From: Burkholderia gladioli
Lineage (GTDB): Bacteria; Pseudomonadota; Gammaproteobacteria; Burkholderiales; Burkholderiaceae
Length of the DNA: 8,656 bases
NCBI GenBank assembly: GCA_009914575.1
Contig: WNEB01000057.1
Span: 1-8,656, forward strand
Reading direction: 5' to 3'
Positions within the stretch are counted from its first letter, which is position 1; each line of letters begins with the position of its first letter. Below the pieces are notes generated by a model, which saw nothing but the letters and a program-made list of their open reading frames with translations, was not told where the DNA came from and did not search any database. This document shows positions 1 through 8,196 of this stretch, piece by piece. A program made the position numbers and the translations under genes.

Positions 1-185
1 GCGTGAGTGGCCGGGTCCATCGCTATCGCGACGCCGACATGGCGATGCGCTGGGCGGCCACCGGTTTCCTGGAAGCGGAGAAGCGCTTCCGCAAGCTCGG
101 TGGTGCCAACGACCTCTGGATCCTCGCCGTCGCCCTGCATCGATCACTCGAAAAACGCGTTGACCATGATCGGGAGTCTGCCTAA
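1..185 (+). CDS. IS256 (mutator)-family transposase, C-terminal end, partial at window edge
   Basis: An open frame enters from the left edge (codons in phase with position 3) and stops at TAA 183-185, leaving about 60 residues. The segment reading DADMAMRWAATGFLEAEKRF, then FRKL and a Leu/Ala-rich end, resembles the extreme C-terminus of IS256/mutator transposases. In that family a W-rich 'MALRW..AG..EA.K.FRR' block precedes a variable basic tail. The catalytic DDE residues would lie outside the window, so activity cannot be judged. GTG at position 3 lies inside the protein and is not a start. The frame ends about 50 bp before recognisable permease sequence, so this IS end probably truncated the permease. 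The family assignment is by remembered similarity only. An unrelated small protein is the main alternative. Confidence 0.65.
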   Translation, partial: VSGRVHRYRDADMAMRWAATGFLEAEKRFRKLGGANDLWILAVALHRSLEKRVDHDRESA

Positions 186-236
186 TCTATGAAACCCCGC
201 CGTCCCAACCTTCAACTACGAATGGGACACCGCCCA
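186..236. mobile_element. Probable right end of the IS256-type element and junction with the permease remnant
   Basis: This is the gap between the transposase stop and the first codon that aligns with NCS2 permeases (Glu of EILPAGKL, at 240). It matches neither neighbour as protein and should hold the element's terminal inverted repeat. It contains an imperfect internal palindrome, with GTCCCA at 202-207 and TGGGAC at 223-228. The outer end of the IS cannot be fixed because the partner inverted repeat lies outside the window. Confidence 0.4.
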
Positions 237-394
237 GGGGAAATCCTGCCTGCCGGCAAGCTCGTCACGCTGGGTCTGCAACACGTTCTGGTGATGTATG
301 CGGGCGCCGTCGCCGTGCCGCTCATCATCGGCAGCGCCCTGAAGCTGCCGAAGGATCAGGGGGCGTTCCTGATCAGCGCCGATCTGTTCGCCTG

Positions 395-402
395 CGGCAT
401 CG
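395..402 (+). other. Internal deletion junction in the permease remnant
   Basis: The sequence GGCATCG at the junction could belong to either side. In intact relatives a CGI codon run follows ADLF and a GIV run precedes IAP, and both would naturally be spelled with GGCATCG-like bases. This suggests recombination or slippage between short direct repeats. The exact size of the loss needs an intact homologue. Confidence 0.5.
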
Positions 403-517
403 TGATCGCGCCGGTGATCGGCAAGCTGCTGCGGTTCTTTCCGCCGGTGGTGGTCGGCACGGTGATCGCCGCGATCGGGCTGTCGCTGATGGGCGTCGGC
501 ATCAACTGGGCGGCCGG

Positions 518-531
518 CGGCGTGCGGCGTG
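518..531 (+). repeat. 7-bp perfect tandem duplication (CGGCGTG x2) causing a frameshift
   Basis: CGGCGTG occurs at 518-524 and again at 525-531. Removing one copy restores a frame reading GGVGNPEYGNPLFLGLSLMV, which is the expected permease sequence, so the duplication is the lesion. Confidence 0.85.
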
Positions 532-1181
532 GGCAACCCGGAATACGGCAACCCGCTGTTCCTCGGCCTGTCGCTGATGGTGCTGGTGCTGATCCTGCTG
601 ACAACAAGTTAGGCCGCGGCTTCGTCGCCAACATCGCGGTGCTGCTCGGCATCGTGGCCGGCTTCGCGATCGCGCTGGCGCTCGGCCGCGTCGATCTCGA
701 CGGCGTGACGGTCGCGCCGTGGGTCGGCTTCGTGATGCCGTTCCACTTCGGCGTGCCGCACTTCGACACGCTCTCGATCGCGACCATGGTGATCGTGATG
801 TTCGTCACGTTCATCGAATCGACCGGCATGTTCCTAGCGGTCGGCGACATGGTCGACCGGCCCGTCGATCAGCAGGCACTCGTGCGCGGCCTGCGCGTGG
901 ACGGGCTCAGCACGCTGATCGGCGGCATCTTCAACTCGTTCCCGCATACGTCGTTCTCGCAGAACGTCGGACTGGTGGGCGTGACGGGCGTGAAGAGCCG
1001 TTTCGTGTGCGTGACGGGCGGCGTGATCCTCGTGCTGCTCGGGCTGTTTCCGAAGATGGCGCAGATCATCGCCTCGGTGCCCGCGTTCGTGCTCGGCGGC
1101 GCCGGCATCGTGATGTTCGGGATGGTGGCGGCCAACGGCGTGAAGACGCTGTCGCGCGTCGATTTCGTCGGCAACCACAAC

Positions 1182-1191
1182 AACCTAACCT
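1182..1191 (+). repeat. 5-bp perfect tandem duplication (AACCT x2) causing a frameshift
   Basis: AACCT occurs at 1182-1186 and 1187-1191. Removing one copy rejoins GNHNN to LFIVAVSIGLGLVPMVSSHF, the expected continuation of the permease. Confidence 0.85.
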
Positions 1192-1456
1192 GTTCATCGT
1201 CGCCGTCAGCATCGGGCTGGGCCTCGTGCCGATGGTGTCGTCGCACTTCTTCGCGAAGCTGCCGAGCGCGCTCGCGCCGATCCTGCACAGCGGCATCCTG
1301 CTCGCCTCGGTATCGGCCGTGGTGATCCTCAACGTGCTGTTCAACGGCGTGCGCAGCGAAAAGCAGGCCGAATGCGAAATTCGCCGCGCCGGCCATGATC
1401 TCGATCGGCGCACGGCCGGCCTGCACTGAACGCGTCGAGCGTTTAGCCGTTCGAAT

Positions 1457-1486
1457 GAAAACGCCCGGTTGTTACCGGGCGTTTTG
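1457..1486 (+). terminator. Rho-independent terminator after the permease remnant, possibly bidirectional
   Basis: AAAACGCCCGGT (1458-1469) pairs perfectly with ACCGGGCGTTTT (1474-1485) around a 4-nt loop, giving a 12-bp GC-rich stem ending in TTTT. It lies 29 bp after the permease stop. The A-run on the left arm gives a T-run on the other strand, so it could work in both directions. Confidence 0.85.
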
Positions 1487-1487
1487 T
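1480..1487. repeat. Left copy of 8-bp direct repeat flanking the MITE-like element
   Basis: CGTTTTGT here is repeated at 1753-1760, immediately outside the two terminal inverted repeats of the 1488-1752 element. This is what a target-site duplication would look like. Caution: this copy is also the T-run of the terminator, so a chance match is possible. Confidence 0.45.
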
Positions 1488-1752
1488 GCCTCTCTTGGAT
1501 TTCGAGTGGGTGGATTTTTCCGGGTCAAGGGCGGGCGAAGCCCGGCGCAGCGAACCCTTGATGCGGAGAAATCTACGATCACGCTTGAGGGCTCGGGCCA
1601 GGCAAAGCCTTGCGCCGCCTGGCCCCCGAGCCAGTCCGGCGGCGAGGACTTCCCCGCCTTGGGGCGGGGCTAGGGGTGGGAAGATACCATTTTGCGGCGT
1701 AGGTTTTCGTACCCCGGCGGCCCTTTTCACCCACTCAAATTTCAAGAGAGCC
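1488..1752. mobile_element. MITE-like non-coding element with terminal inverted repeats and internal hairpins
   Basis: This 265-bp stretch has no credible gene. Its left end (1488-1513, GCCTCTCTTGGATTTC...) is the imperfect reverse complement of its right end (1727-1752, ...AAATTTCAAGAGAGCC), with 21 of 26 positions agreeing. Inside are several hairpins: TCAAGGG 1525-1531 with CCCTTGA 1555-1561; GGCTCGGGCCAGGC 1590-1603 with 1617-1632 (two unpaired bases); and CCCCGCC 1652-1658 with GGCGGGG 1663-1669 around a 4-nt loop. An 8-bp direct repeat flanks it. The architecture fits a miniature inverted-repeat transposable element or a large dispersed intergenic repeat. No transposase is encoded, and an IS to mobilise it cannot be named from the sequence. 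A structured RNA is the alternative. Confidence 0.5.
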
Positions 1753-1760
1753 CGTTTTGT
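1753..1760. repeat. Right copy of 8-bp direct repeat flanking the MITE-like element
   Basis: CGTTTTGT, identical to 1480-1487, directly abuts the right inverted repeat. Confidence 0.45.
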
Positions 1761-1802
1761 ATTGGTGCAGCCTGGCGGCAACGGCGCGACGTCGCCATGG
1801 AA

Positions 1803-1836
1803 AACGCCCCGGAGACCGTGAGGCTTCCGGGGCGTT
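1803..1836 (-). terminator. Rho-independent terminator of the bpeA-bpeB-oprB operon
   Basis: AACGCCCCGGA (1803-1813) pairs perfectly with TCCGGGGCGTT (1826-1836), an 11-bp GC-rich stem with a 12-nt loop. Read on the minus strand, the stem lies 37 bp after the oprB stop and runs into TTTTCC, as expected for an intrinsic terminator of the leftward operon. Confidence 0.85.
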
Positions 1837-1873
1837 CGCGTTGTTGCGAGCGGATCGCGGCGGCGCGCCGCGT

Positions 1874-3400
1874 TCAGCCTGCCGTGGCTTGCGAGGCCGG
1901 TGCGGCGGGCGCTGCCTGCTTGCTGTAATCCACCGGTGCATCGGCTTCGCGCGGCTGATCGCCGGTCTGCTCGATCCAGCCGCCGCCCAGCGCGCGATAC
2001 AGATCCACGAGGTTGGTCCAGCGCGCGAGACGCGCCGAAATCAGCGTGGTTTGCGCCGTGTACAGATCGGTTTGCGCCGTCAGCACCGTCAGATAGCTGT
2101 CCACGCCGTTGCGGTAGCGCAGGTCCGACAGATCGTAACGGCGCTGCTGCGCCTGTTCGTTGCGCGCCAGCGCCGCGATCTGCTGATCGTAGGTGCCGCG
2201 CGCCGCCAGGCCGTCCGACACTTCGCGGAACGCCGACTGGATCGCCTTCTCGTAGTTCGCGATCTCGATGCGTTTTTCCACATGCGCCAGATCGAGGTTC
2301 GCGATGTTCGAGCCGCCCTCGAAGATCGGCAGCGCGATTTTCGGCGCGAACGACCACGCCGCCGTGCCCGCCTTGAACAGGCCGCCCAGCGTCGGGCTCG
2401 CCGTGCCGAACGCGACCGTCAGCGACATCTTCGGGAAGAACGCCGCACGCGCCGCGCCGATGTTCGCGTTGGCCGCGAGCAGCGTCTGCTCGGCCTCCAT
2501 GATGTCGGGGCGCCGCGTCAGCAGATCCGACGGCAAACCGACCGGAATATCCGTCAGCAGATTCTGGTTGTCGAGCGGCAGGCCGACCGGCAGATCGTCG
2601 GGCAGCGGCTCGCCGATCAGCAGCACCAGCGCGTTCACCGCTTGCGCGCGTGCACGGGCTTGCGCCTGCTGGTTCGCGAGCGCCTGCTCGACCACCGTCT
2701 GCGCCTGACGCAGGTCCAGCTCCGAACCCGTGCCGTTGTCGAACTGCAGCTTCGTCAGGTTGTAGGACGATTGCGCGTTCTTCAGCGTGTCTTCCGTGAC
2801 CTTCAGCAGGTCGTCGGTCGATTGCAGCGTCAGATACTGATCGGCCACCTGCGAGACGAGCGAGATTTCCGACGCCTTGCGCGCCTGCGCCGTCGACAGG
2901 TATTGCGCCAGCGCCTGATCCTTCAGGCTCTGGATCCGGCCGAACAGGTCGAGCTCCCACGACGCCGACAAACCGACGTTGTAGGTACGCGAGATCAGCG
3001 GCGCGCCCGTGGTCGACACACCGGCCGGCAGACGCTGGAGCGACCCCGTTCCGGTGCCGCCGAGCGTCGGCAGCAGTTCGGCGCGCGTGATCTGGTACTG
3101 CGCGCGCGCCGCCTCGATGTTCAGCACCGACACGCGCAGGTCGCGGTTGTTCTTCAGCGCGATCTCGATCAGTTGCTGCAAGCGCGGATCGGCGAAGAAA
3201 TTGCGCCAGCCGATGTCCGGCGCCGCCTGCCCGTTCGCGCTGCGGGCGCCGCTCGCGCCCGGCTGCGTCGCGTAGACGCCGTCGGACGGGAACGAACCCG
3301 ACACGGGCGCATCCGGACGCTTGTAATGCGGCGCCATCGTGCAGCCCGAAGCGACGAGCGCAAACGCCATTGCCGTCAAAACGATTTTTCGCATGGTCAT
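1874..3400 (-). CDS. oprB: Outer-membrane efflux channel lipoprotein, OprM/OprB (OEP) family
   Basis: 508 residues. It forms the trimeric outer-membrane and periplasmic exit duct of the RND pump. The N-terminus is a lipoprotein signal peptide, with basic MTMRK, a hydrophobic run, then ALVASGC with Cys20 as the lipidation site, followed by the OprM-like MAPHYKRPDAPV. Family segments appear in order: DIGWRNFFADPRLQQLIEIA, NNRDLRVSVLNIEAARAQYQ, ASWELDLFGR, then the second repeat with LPSDLLTRRPDIMEAEQ, NANIGAARAAFFPKMSLT and, near the end, GVDSYLTVLTAQTDLYTAQ and YRALGGGW. This matches two outer-membrane efflux domains at normal length.

The start was chosen at ATG 3398-3400 because AGGAA lies 5 nt before it and overlaps the bpeB TAG. 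The next ATG (3392-3394) is too far away. It lies 8 bp after bpeB and is translationally linked to it. No damage is seen. The symbol follows B. pseudomallei naming. Confidence 0.93.
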   Translation of the reverse strand: MTMRKIVLTAMAFALVASGCTMAPHYKRPDAPVSGSFPSDGVYATQPGASGARSANGQAAPDIGWRNFFADPRLQQLIEIALKNNRDLRVSVLNIEAARAQYQITRAELLPTLGGTGTGSLQRLPAGVSTTGAPLISRTYNVGLSASWELDLFGRIQSLKDQALAQYLSTAQARKASEISLVSQVADQYLTLQSTDDLLKVTEDTLKNAQSSYNLTKLQFDNGTGSELDLRQAQTVVEQALANQQAQARARAQAVNALVLLIGEPLPDDLPVGLPLDNQNLLTDIPVGLPSDLLTRRPDIMEAEQTLLAANANIGAARAAFFPKMSLTVAFGTASPTLGGLFKAGTAAWSFAPKIALPIFEGGSNIANLDLAHVEKRIEIANYEKAIQSAFREVSDGLAARGTYDQQIAALARNEQAQQRRYDLSDLRYRNGVDSYLTVLTAQTDLYTAQTTLISARLARWTNLVDLYRALGGGWIEQTGDQPREADAPVDYSKQAAPAAPASQATAG

Positions 3401-3408
3401 CAATGTTC

Positions 3409-6400
3409 CTAGTTGCCGCCTTCTTGCGTGCGATGCGCGTGCTCCTGCGCGAGACGCAGTGCCTCGTCCGGATCTTCCTTCTCGCCGCCGAAGATCGAAC
3501 GCACCTTCACGAAGAACATCGGAATCATGAAGATCGCGAGGAAGGTCGCGGTCAACATCCCGCCGATCACGCCCGTGCCGATCGCGTGCTGGCTGGCCGA
3601 ACCCGCGCCGTTGCTGATCGCGAGCGGCAGCACGCCGAGAATGAACGCCAGCGACGTCATCAGAATCGGACGCAGCCGCAGCCGCGCCGCTTCCAGCGCC
3701 GCCTCGACCGGCCCCATCTTCTCGCTGAGCTGCAATTCACGCGCGAATTCCACGATCAGAATCGCGTTCTTCGCCGACAGGCCCACCGTGGTCAACAAAC
3801 CGACCTGGAAGAACACGTCGTTCTCGAGACCGCGCAGCGTGGCCGCCAGCAGTGCGCCGATCACGCCGAGCGGCACCACCATGATCACGGAGAACGGGAT
3901 CGACCAGCTTTCGTACAGCGCCGCCAGACACAGGAACACCACCAGGATCGAGATCGCGTACAGGATAGGCGCCTGCGAACCCGATTGCAGTTCCTGATAC
4001 GACAGCCCCGTCCACGAGTAGCCGATACCGTTCGGCAGCTTCGTCGCGAGATTCGACATCGCCGTCATCGCCTGGCCGGTACTCTTGCCTGCCGCTGCCT
4101 GGCCCTGGATTTCCATCGCCGAGATGCCGTTGTAGCGCTCGAGCTTCGGCGAACCGTAGGTCCAGTGGCCAGAGGCGAACGCGCCGAACGGCACCATCCC
4201 GCCCGACCCGTTGCGCACGTACCAGATGTTCAGGTCTTCCGGCGTCGCGCGGAACGGTGCGTCGGCCATCACGTACACCTTCTTGATACGACCATCCGTA
4301 TCGAGGAAGTTGTTGACGTACTGCGAAGCCCACGCGATCGAGAACGTCTGGTCGATCGAGGACGCCGTCACGCCGAGCGCATTCGCCTTCTCGCGATCGA
4401 TGTCGATCTTGTACTGCGGCGTGTCGTTCAGGCCGTTCGGACGGACGCCTTGCAGCGTCGGATCCTTCGCGGCCATGCCGAGCAACTGGTTACGTGCCGC
4501 CATCAACGCGTCGTGGCCGAGGCCCGCGTTGTCGGTCAGCTCGAAGTCGAAGCCGGCTGCCGTGCCCAGTTCGGGAATCGACGGCGGGTTGAACGGAATG
4601 ACGATCGCGTCCTTGTAGCCGCTGTAACGCGCGAACATCCGCCCGATCAACGCCTGCACCTTCTGATTCGAACTCTGACGCGACGAGTAATCATTCAGCT
4701 TGACGAACACGAGACCGGAGTTCTGGTCGCGGCCGGCGAAGCTGAAGCCGTTCACCGTGAACGCCGATTCGACGATGTCCTTCTCGTCGTTGAGCACGTA
4801 ATCGGAGATGTTCTTCAGCGTGCGCGCCGTGGTTTCCTGCGTGGAACCCGAAGGCGTCTGCACGATCACGAACATCAGGCCCTGATCTTCATCGGGCAGG
4901 AACGACTTCGGCAGGCGCACGAACAGCAGCCCGACCGCGACGATCACCACCAGATAAATGATCAGCCAGCGGCCCGAACGCTTGATCACGTGGTGCACGC
5001 CCTTGTGGTACTTGTCGCGGCTGCTGTTGAAGTTGCGGTTGAACCAGCCGAAGAAGCCCTTCTTCTCTTCGTGATGAACCTGCGGAATCGGCTTGAGGAT
5101 CGTCGCGCACAAGGCCGGCGTCAGAATTAGCGCGACCAGCACCGACAGCACCATCGCCGACACGATCGTCAGCGAGAACTGACGGTAGATCGCGCCCACC
5201 GACCCGCCCGAGAACGCCACCGGCACGAACACGGCCGACAGCACGAGCGCCACGCCCACCAGCGCCCCGGTGATCTGGCCCATCGCCTTCTTGGTGGCCT
5301 CCTTCGGCGAGAGCCCCTCCTCCGACATCACGCGCTCGACGTTCTCCACCACCACGATCGCATCGTCCACCAGCAGGCCGATCGCGAGCACGAGTCCGAA
5401 CATCGACAGCGTGTTGATCGAGAAGCCCACCGCCGACATGATCGCGAACGTGCCGAGCAGCACCACCGGCACGGCGATCGTCGGGATGATCGTGGCCCGC
5501 AGGTTCTGCAGGAACAGATACATCACCAGGAACACCAGCACGATGCCTTCCAGCAGCGTCTTGACCACTTCCTCGATCGACAGCTTCACGAACGGCGTCG
5601 TGTCGTACGGGTACTTGACGGTCAGGCCGTGCGGGAAGTACTTCGACAGTTCGTCGATCTTCGCGCGCACCGCGTTGGCCGTCTGCAGCGCATTGGCGTT
5701 GGTCGCGAGCTGGATGCCGAGACCGGCCGTGGGCTGGCCGTTGTACTTCGTGTCGAAGTTGTAGTTTTCACCGCCGAGGCTCAGCTTCGCGACATCCTTC
5801 AGCCGAACCTGCGAACCGTCCTGATTGACCTTGAGCAGGATGTTGCCGAACTGCTCCGGCGTCTGCAGCAGCGTTTGCTCGGTGATGGTGGCCTGCAGCA
5901 CCGTGCCCGGCACCGCCGGCGTGCCGCCGATCTGGCCGCCCGCGATCTGCACGTTCTGCGCGGTGATCGCGCTGGTCACATCGACCGGCGTGAGGCTGTA
6001 GTTGGTGAGCTTGGTCGGATCGAGCCAGATCCGCATCGCGTACTGAGAGCCGAACAGCGTGACGGTACCGACGCCGTTCAGACGGCTGACCGGATCCTCC
6101 ACGTGCGACGCCACGTAGTTGGCGAGGTCGTACTTGTTCATGCTGCCGTCTTCGGACGTGAAGGCGAGCACCAGCAGGAAGCTGCTGCTCGACTTCGTGA
6201 CCTTCAGACCGAGCTGCTGCACGACCTGCGGCAGAATCGGCGTCGCGAGCGACAGCTTGTTCTGCACCTGCACCTGCGCGATGTCCGGATTGGTGCCGGC
6301 CGCGAACATCAGCGTGATGGTCGACGTACCCGAATCGTCACTCGTCGAGGACATGTACAGGAAGTTGTCGAGACCGCTCATCTGCTGCTCGATCACCTGC

Positions 6401-6585
6401 GTGACCGTGTCCTCGACCGTCTTCGCCGAGGCGCCCGGGTAGGTCGCGGATATCTGGATGGACGGCGGCGCGATCGTCGGATACTGCGCGATCCTCAACG
6501 TGAAGATCGCCGCAACACCCGCGAGCATCAGGATGATGGCGATCACCCACGCGAAGATCGGGCGATCGATAAAAAACTTTGCCAT
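3409..6585 (-). CDS. bpeB: RND (HAE1) multidrug efflux transporter, inner-membrane pump subunit
   Basis: 1058 residues, close to AcrB (1049). It is the trimeric proton/drug antiporter of the pump. It starts at ATG 6583-6585 ([16 protein letters not shown]), with AGGGGGG 8 nt upstream. An open extension of 15 codons upstream lacks family similarity.

Proton-relay residues are all present: Asp407 and Asp408 in [15 protein letters not shown] (TM4), Lys939 in [13 protein letters not shown] (TM10), and Arg970 and Thr977 in RLRPILMTS (TM11). Drug-pocket phenylalanines align with AcrB: F136 (KSSSSF), F178 (TLFGSQYAM), F609, F614, F616 and F627. The layout is the usual 12 TM segments with two large periplasmic loops (about 30-335 and 560-870).

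One oddity: the conserved Pro of the 'LPxAQYP' motif after TM1 is Arg31, encoded by the rare codon AGG at 6493-6495. It lies 19 bp after bpeA, in one operon. Confidence 0.95.
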
Positions 6586-6604
6586 GAAACAGGCCCCCCT
6601 GTGA

Positions 6605-7906
6605 TTACGCGCCCGAAGCCGCGGTCGCACTCGCTACCGACCCCGCCGCCGCACTGGCCGGCTTGGCTGCCGCTGCACCCGATGCCCCCGACGCGCCCGA
6701 TGCCGCGGCACCCTGGTCGGATGCCGAACTTGGCTTGCTGCTCGGATCGGTACCGGCGTTCTGGTTCGGCGGCAGTTGCGCCGCGACCGGCTTGACCGTC
6801 ATGCCCGGCTGAACCTTGCCCACGCCCTGCACGATCACGCGGTCGCCCGTCTGCAGGCCGCCCTCGACCACCCAATCCTGGCCGTAGGTGCCCGAGGTGG
6901 TCAGCACGCGCGAGACGATCTTGTTGTGCGCGCCGACCACCAATGCCGTCGGCTGGCCCTTCGGATCGTGCTGGACGCCGATCTGCGGCACCAGGTACGC
7001 GTTGTCGTTGGTGCCTTCCTCGATGCGCGCACGCACGAACATGCCCGGCAGCAGCACGCGGTTCGGATTCGGGAAAATCGCGCGGATGGTGACAGAGCCG
7101 GTGGTCTGGTCGACCGTCACGTCGGTGAACTGCAGCTTGCCCTCGAGCGGGTAGGTCTTGCCGTCTTCCAGTACCAGCTTGACCTGGGCCGCGTTCGGGC
7201 CGACCGTCTTGATCCGACCGCTCTGGATGTCCTGGCGCAGCTTCAGGCCGTCCAGGCTCGATTGCGTGAGGTCGACATACATCGGATCGATCTGCTGAAT
7301 GGTCGACAGCAGCGTGGCCGCGCTGGCCTGCACGTAGGCGCCCGGCGTGACCTGCGAAATGCCGATGCGACCGGTGATCGGCGAGAGCACATCGGTATAG
7401 CCGAGGTTGATCTGTGCGGTATCGACGGCGGCCTTGCCCGACGCGACGTCAGCGGCAGCCTGGCCGGCCGACGCGACGGCGTTGTCGTAATCCTGCTTGC
7501 TGACTGCGTTGGCAGCCACCAGCACCTTGTAGCGCGCTGCCTGCGCGTTGGTCGAGGCCAGGTTGGCCTGGGCCTTGGCGAGCGTGGCCTTGGCGCTGTT
7601 CAGCGTGGCGATGTACGGGGCCGGATCGATCTTGTAGAGACGCTGGCCAGCCTTCACGTCACCGCCTTCGGTGAACTCGCGGCGCAGCACGATGCCATCG
7701 ACCCGTGCCCGCACCTGGGCGACCAGGAACGCGTTGGTGCGGCCCGGCAGTTCGGAGACGACCGGCACGGATTGCGGCTGGACCGTCACGACGCCGACTT
7801 CCGGTGTCTGTTGAGGCGGGGCCGATTGTTTTTGTCCGCAGGCGGCAAGGAAGACTGCAGCCGCAGCGACACTGATTAAGCGGTATGGAACCCGTTCGAC
7901 GCGCAT
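6605..7906 (-). CDS. bpeA: RND efflux periplasmic adaptor (membrane fusion) lipoprotein
   Basis: 433 residues, AcrA/MexA type. It links the BpeB pump to the OprB channel. Lipoprotein signal: basic start, hydrophobic [11 protein letters not shown] with lipobox LAAC and Cys23. Domains in order: first half of the lipoyl domain (about 62-95, with [20 protein letters not shown]); alpha-helical hairpin (about 99-168) rich in Ala, Lys and Gln; second lipoyl half (about 170-205, [18 protein letters not shown]); beta-barrel (about 206-305, with [13 protein letters not shown]); membrane-proximal domain (about 306-375). It ends in a low-complexity Ala/Ser/Gly tail (about 388-433), typical of Burkholderia adaptors.

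The start at ATG 7904-7906 is supported by GAGGT 6 nt upstream and by the signal peptide. It is the first gene of the operon, behind a leader of about 250 nt and an AcrR-like operator/promoter. No lesions are seen. Confidence 0.94.
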
Positions 7907-8160
7907 GGAACGACCTCATTTGTAACAAAAGAAGTAAGTGCTTGGCCTGGAGCCGCGACACGAATGCGCCGTGAGGCGCCGATCGAACACACCAGAGATG
8001 CAGGACTGCGAATACGACAACGACGACAACGGCACGCAAGCCGCCGTGCCGGGAGACGCCGCGACGAACGCGGCGCGATACGGGAGGGAAATCAGCAGAC
8101 AGGGATAGTAACTGATTGCCACGAAGGTATTCGATCTACTGCTTGGGTCCTTCGATCGTG
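7907..8160 (-). promoter_or_regulatory. Probable long 5' leader of the bpeA operon mRNA
   Basis: If transcription starts about 7 nt after the -10 at 8167-8172, the bpeA message has a leader of roughly 250 nt. It contains no convincing gene. A 7-bp stem (CGCCGCG 8057-8063 with CGCGGCG 8069-8075) and a small GCGCC/GGCGC hairpin (7966-7979) are visible. The rest shows nothing recognisable. A second promoter nearer bpeA would shorten the leader. Confidence 0.35.
8057..8075 (-). other. GC-rich hairpin in the bpeA leader
   Basis: CGCCGCG at 8057-8063 and CGCGGCG at 8069-8075 form a perfect 7-bp stem with a 5-nt loop. No T-run follows on the minus strand, so it is not a standard terminator. Its role is unknown. 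Confidence 0.4.
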
Positions 8161-8166
8161 GATGGT

Positions 8167-8196
8167 ATTGTATATACGTTCGTGTATGTATGTAAA
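8167..8196 (-). promoter_or_regulatory. Sigma70-type promoter for bpeA-bpeB-oprB
   Basis: On the minus strand, TTTACA (8191-8196; 5 of 6 match to TTGACA) and TACAAT (8167-8172; 5 of 6 match to TATAAT) are separated by 18 bp. It lies in the most AT-rich part of the control region and points at bpeA. The spacer is almost wholly covered by the palindromic operator, so bound repressor would block RNA polymerase. Confidence 0.6.

Larger units (their letters stand above)
237..1429 (+). pseudogene. Xanthine/urate permease (NCS2 family, UacT/PbuX type), multiply disrupted
   Basis: Remnant of an inner-membrane proton-coupled purine transporter. Family landmarks survive in pieces. These are TM1 LGLQHVLVMYAGAVAVPLI, the TM8 motif FIESTGMFLAVG (about 809-843), the NSFPHTSFSQN motif (about 933-965), and VPAFVLGGAGIVMFGMVAANG-like sequence (about 1078-1140) that fits the xanthine/uracil permease signature.

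Lesions: the 5' end is missing next to the IS256-type end. An in-frame deletion at about 395-402 joins ADLFACGI directly to VIAPVIGKLL, removing roughly 45-55 residues that normally include the TM3 'QTLG...RLP..MG' substrate region. A 7-bp tandem duplication (518-531) shifts the frame, and a 1-bp loss at 601/602 restores it. A 5-bp tandem duplication (1182-1191) shifts it again, so the true C-terminus is read in another frame to TGA 1427-1429. It cannot give a working permease. Related urate, xanthine and uracil carriers cannot be separated on this evidence. Confidence 0.9.

Noticed and set aside
719..1429. A separate plus-strand gene within the permease region
   Set aside because: Only its last 80 or so codons have meaning, and they are the frameshifted C-terminus of the permease. 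The earlier part is out-of-frame reading.
1443..2960. Long minus-strand open frame of about 505 codons through the intergenic region and oprB
   Set aside because: It overlaps oprB in another frame and is Arg/Gly/Ala-rich, as expected from high-GC third-position bias. It shows no family motifs and crosses both the MITE-like element and a terminator.
1757..5130. Long plus-strand open frames of 551 and 586 codons opposite oprB and bpeB
   Set aside because: These are antisense shadows of strongly supported genes. They are Arg/Gln/His-rich, without domains or credible ribosome sites.
7916..8122. 68-codon minus-strand frame in the bpeA leader (GTG start), a possible leader peptide
   Set aside because: No ribosome-binding site precedes the GTG and there is no recognisable motif. 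It ends at the bpeA ribosome site, which is suggestive but not enough.
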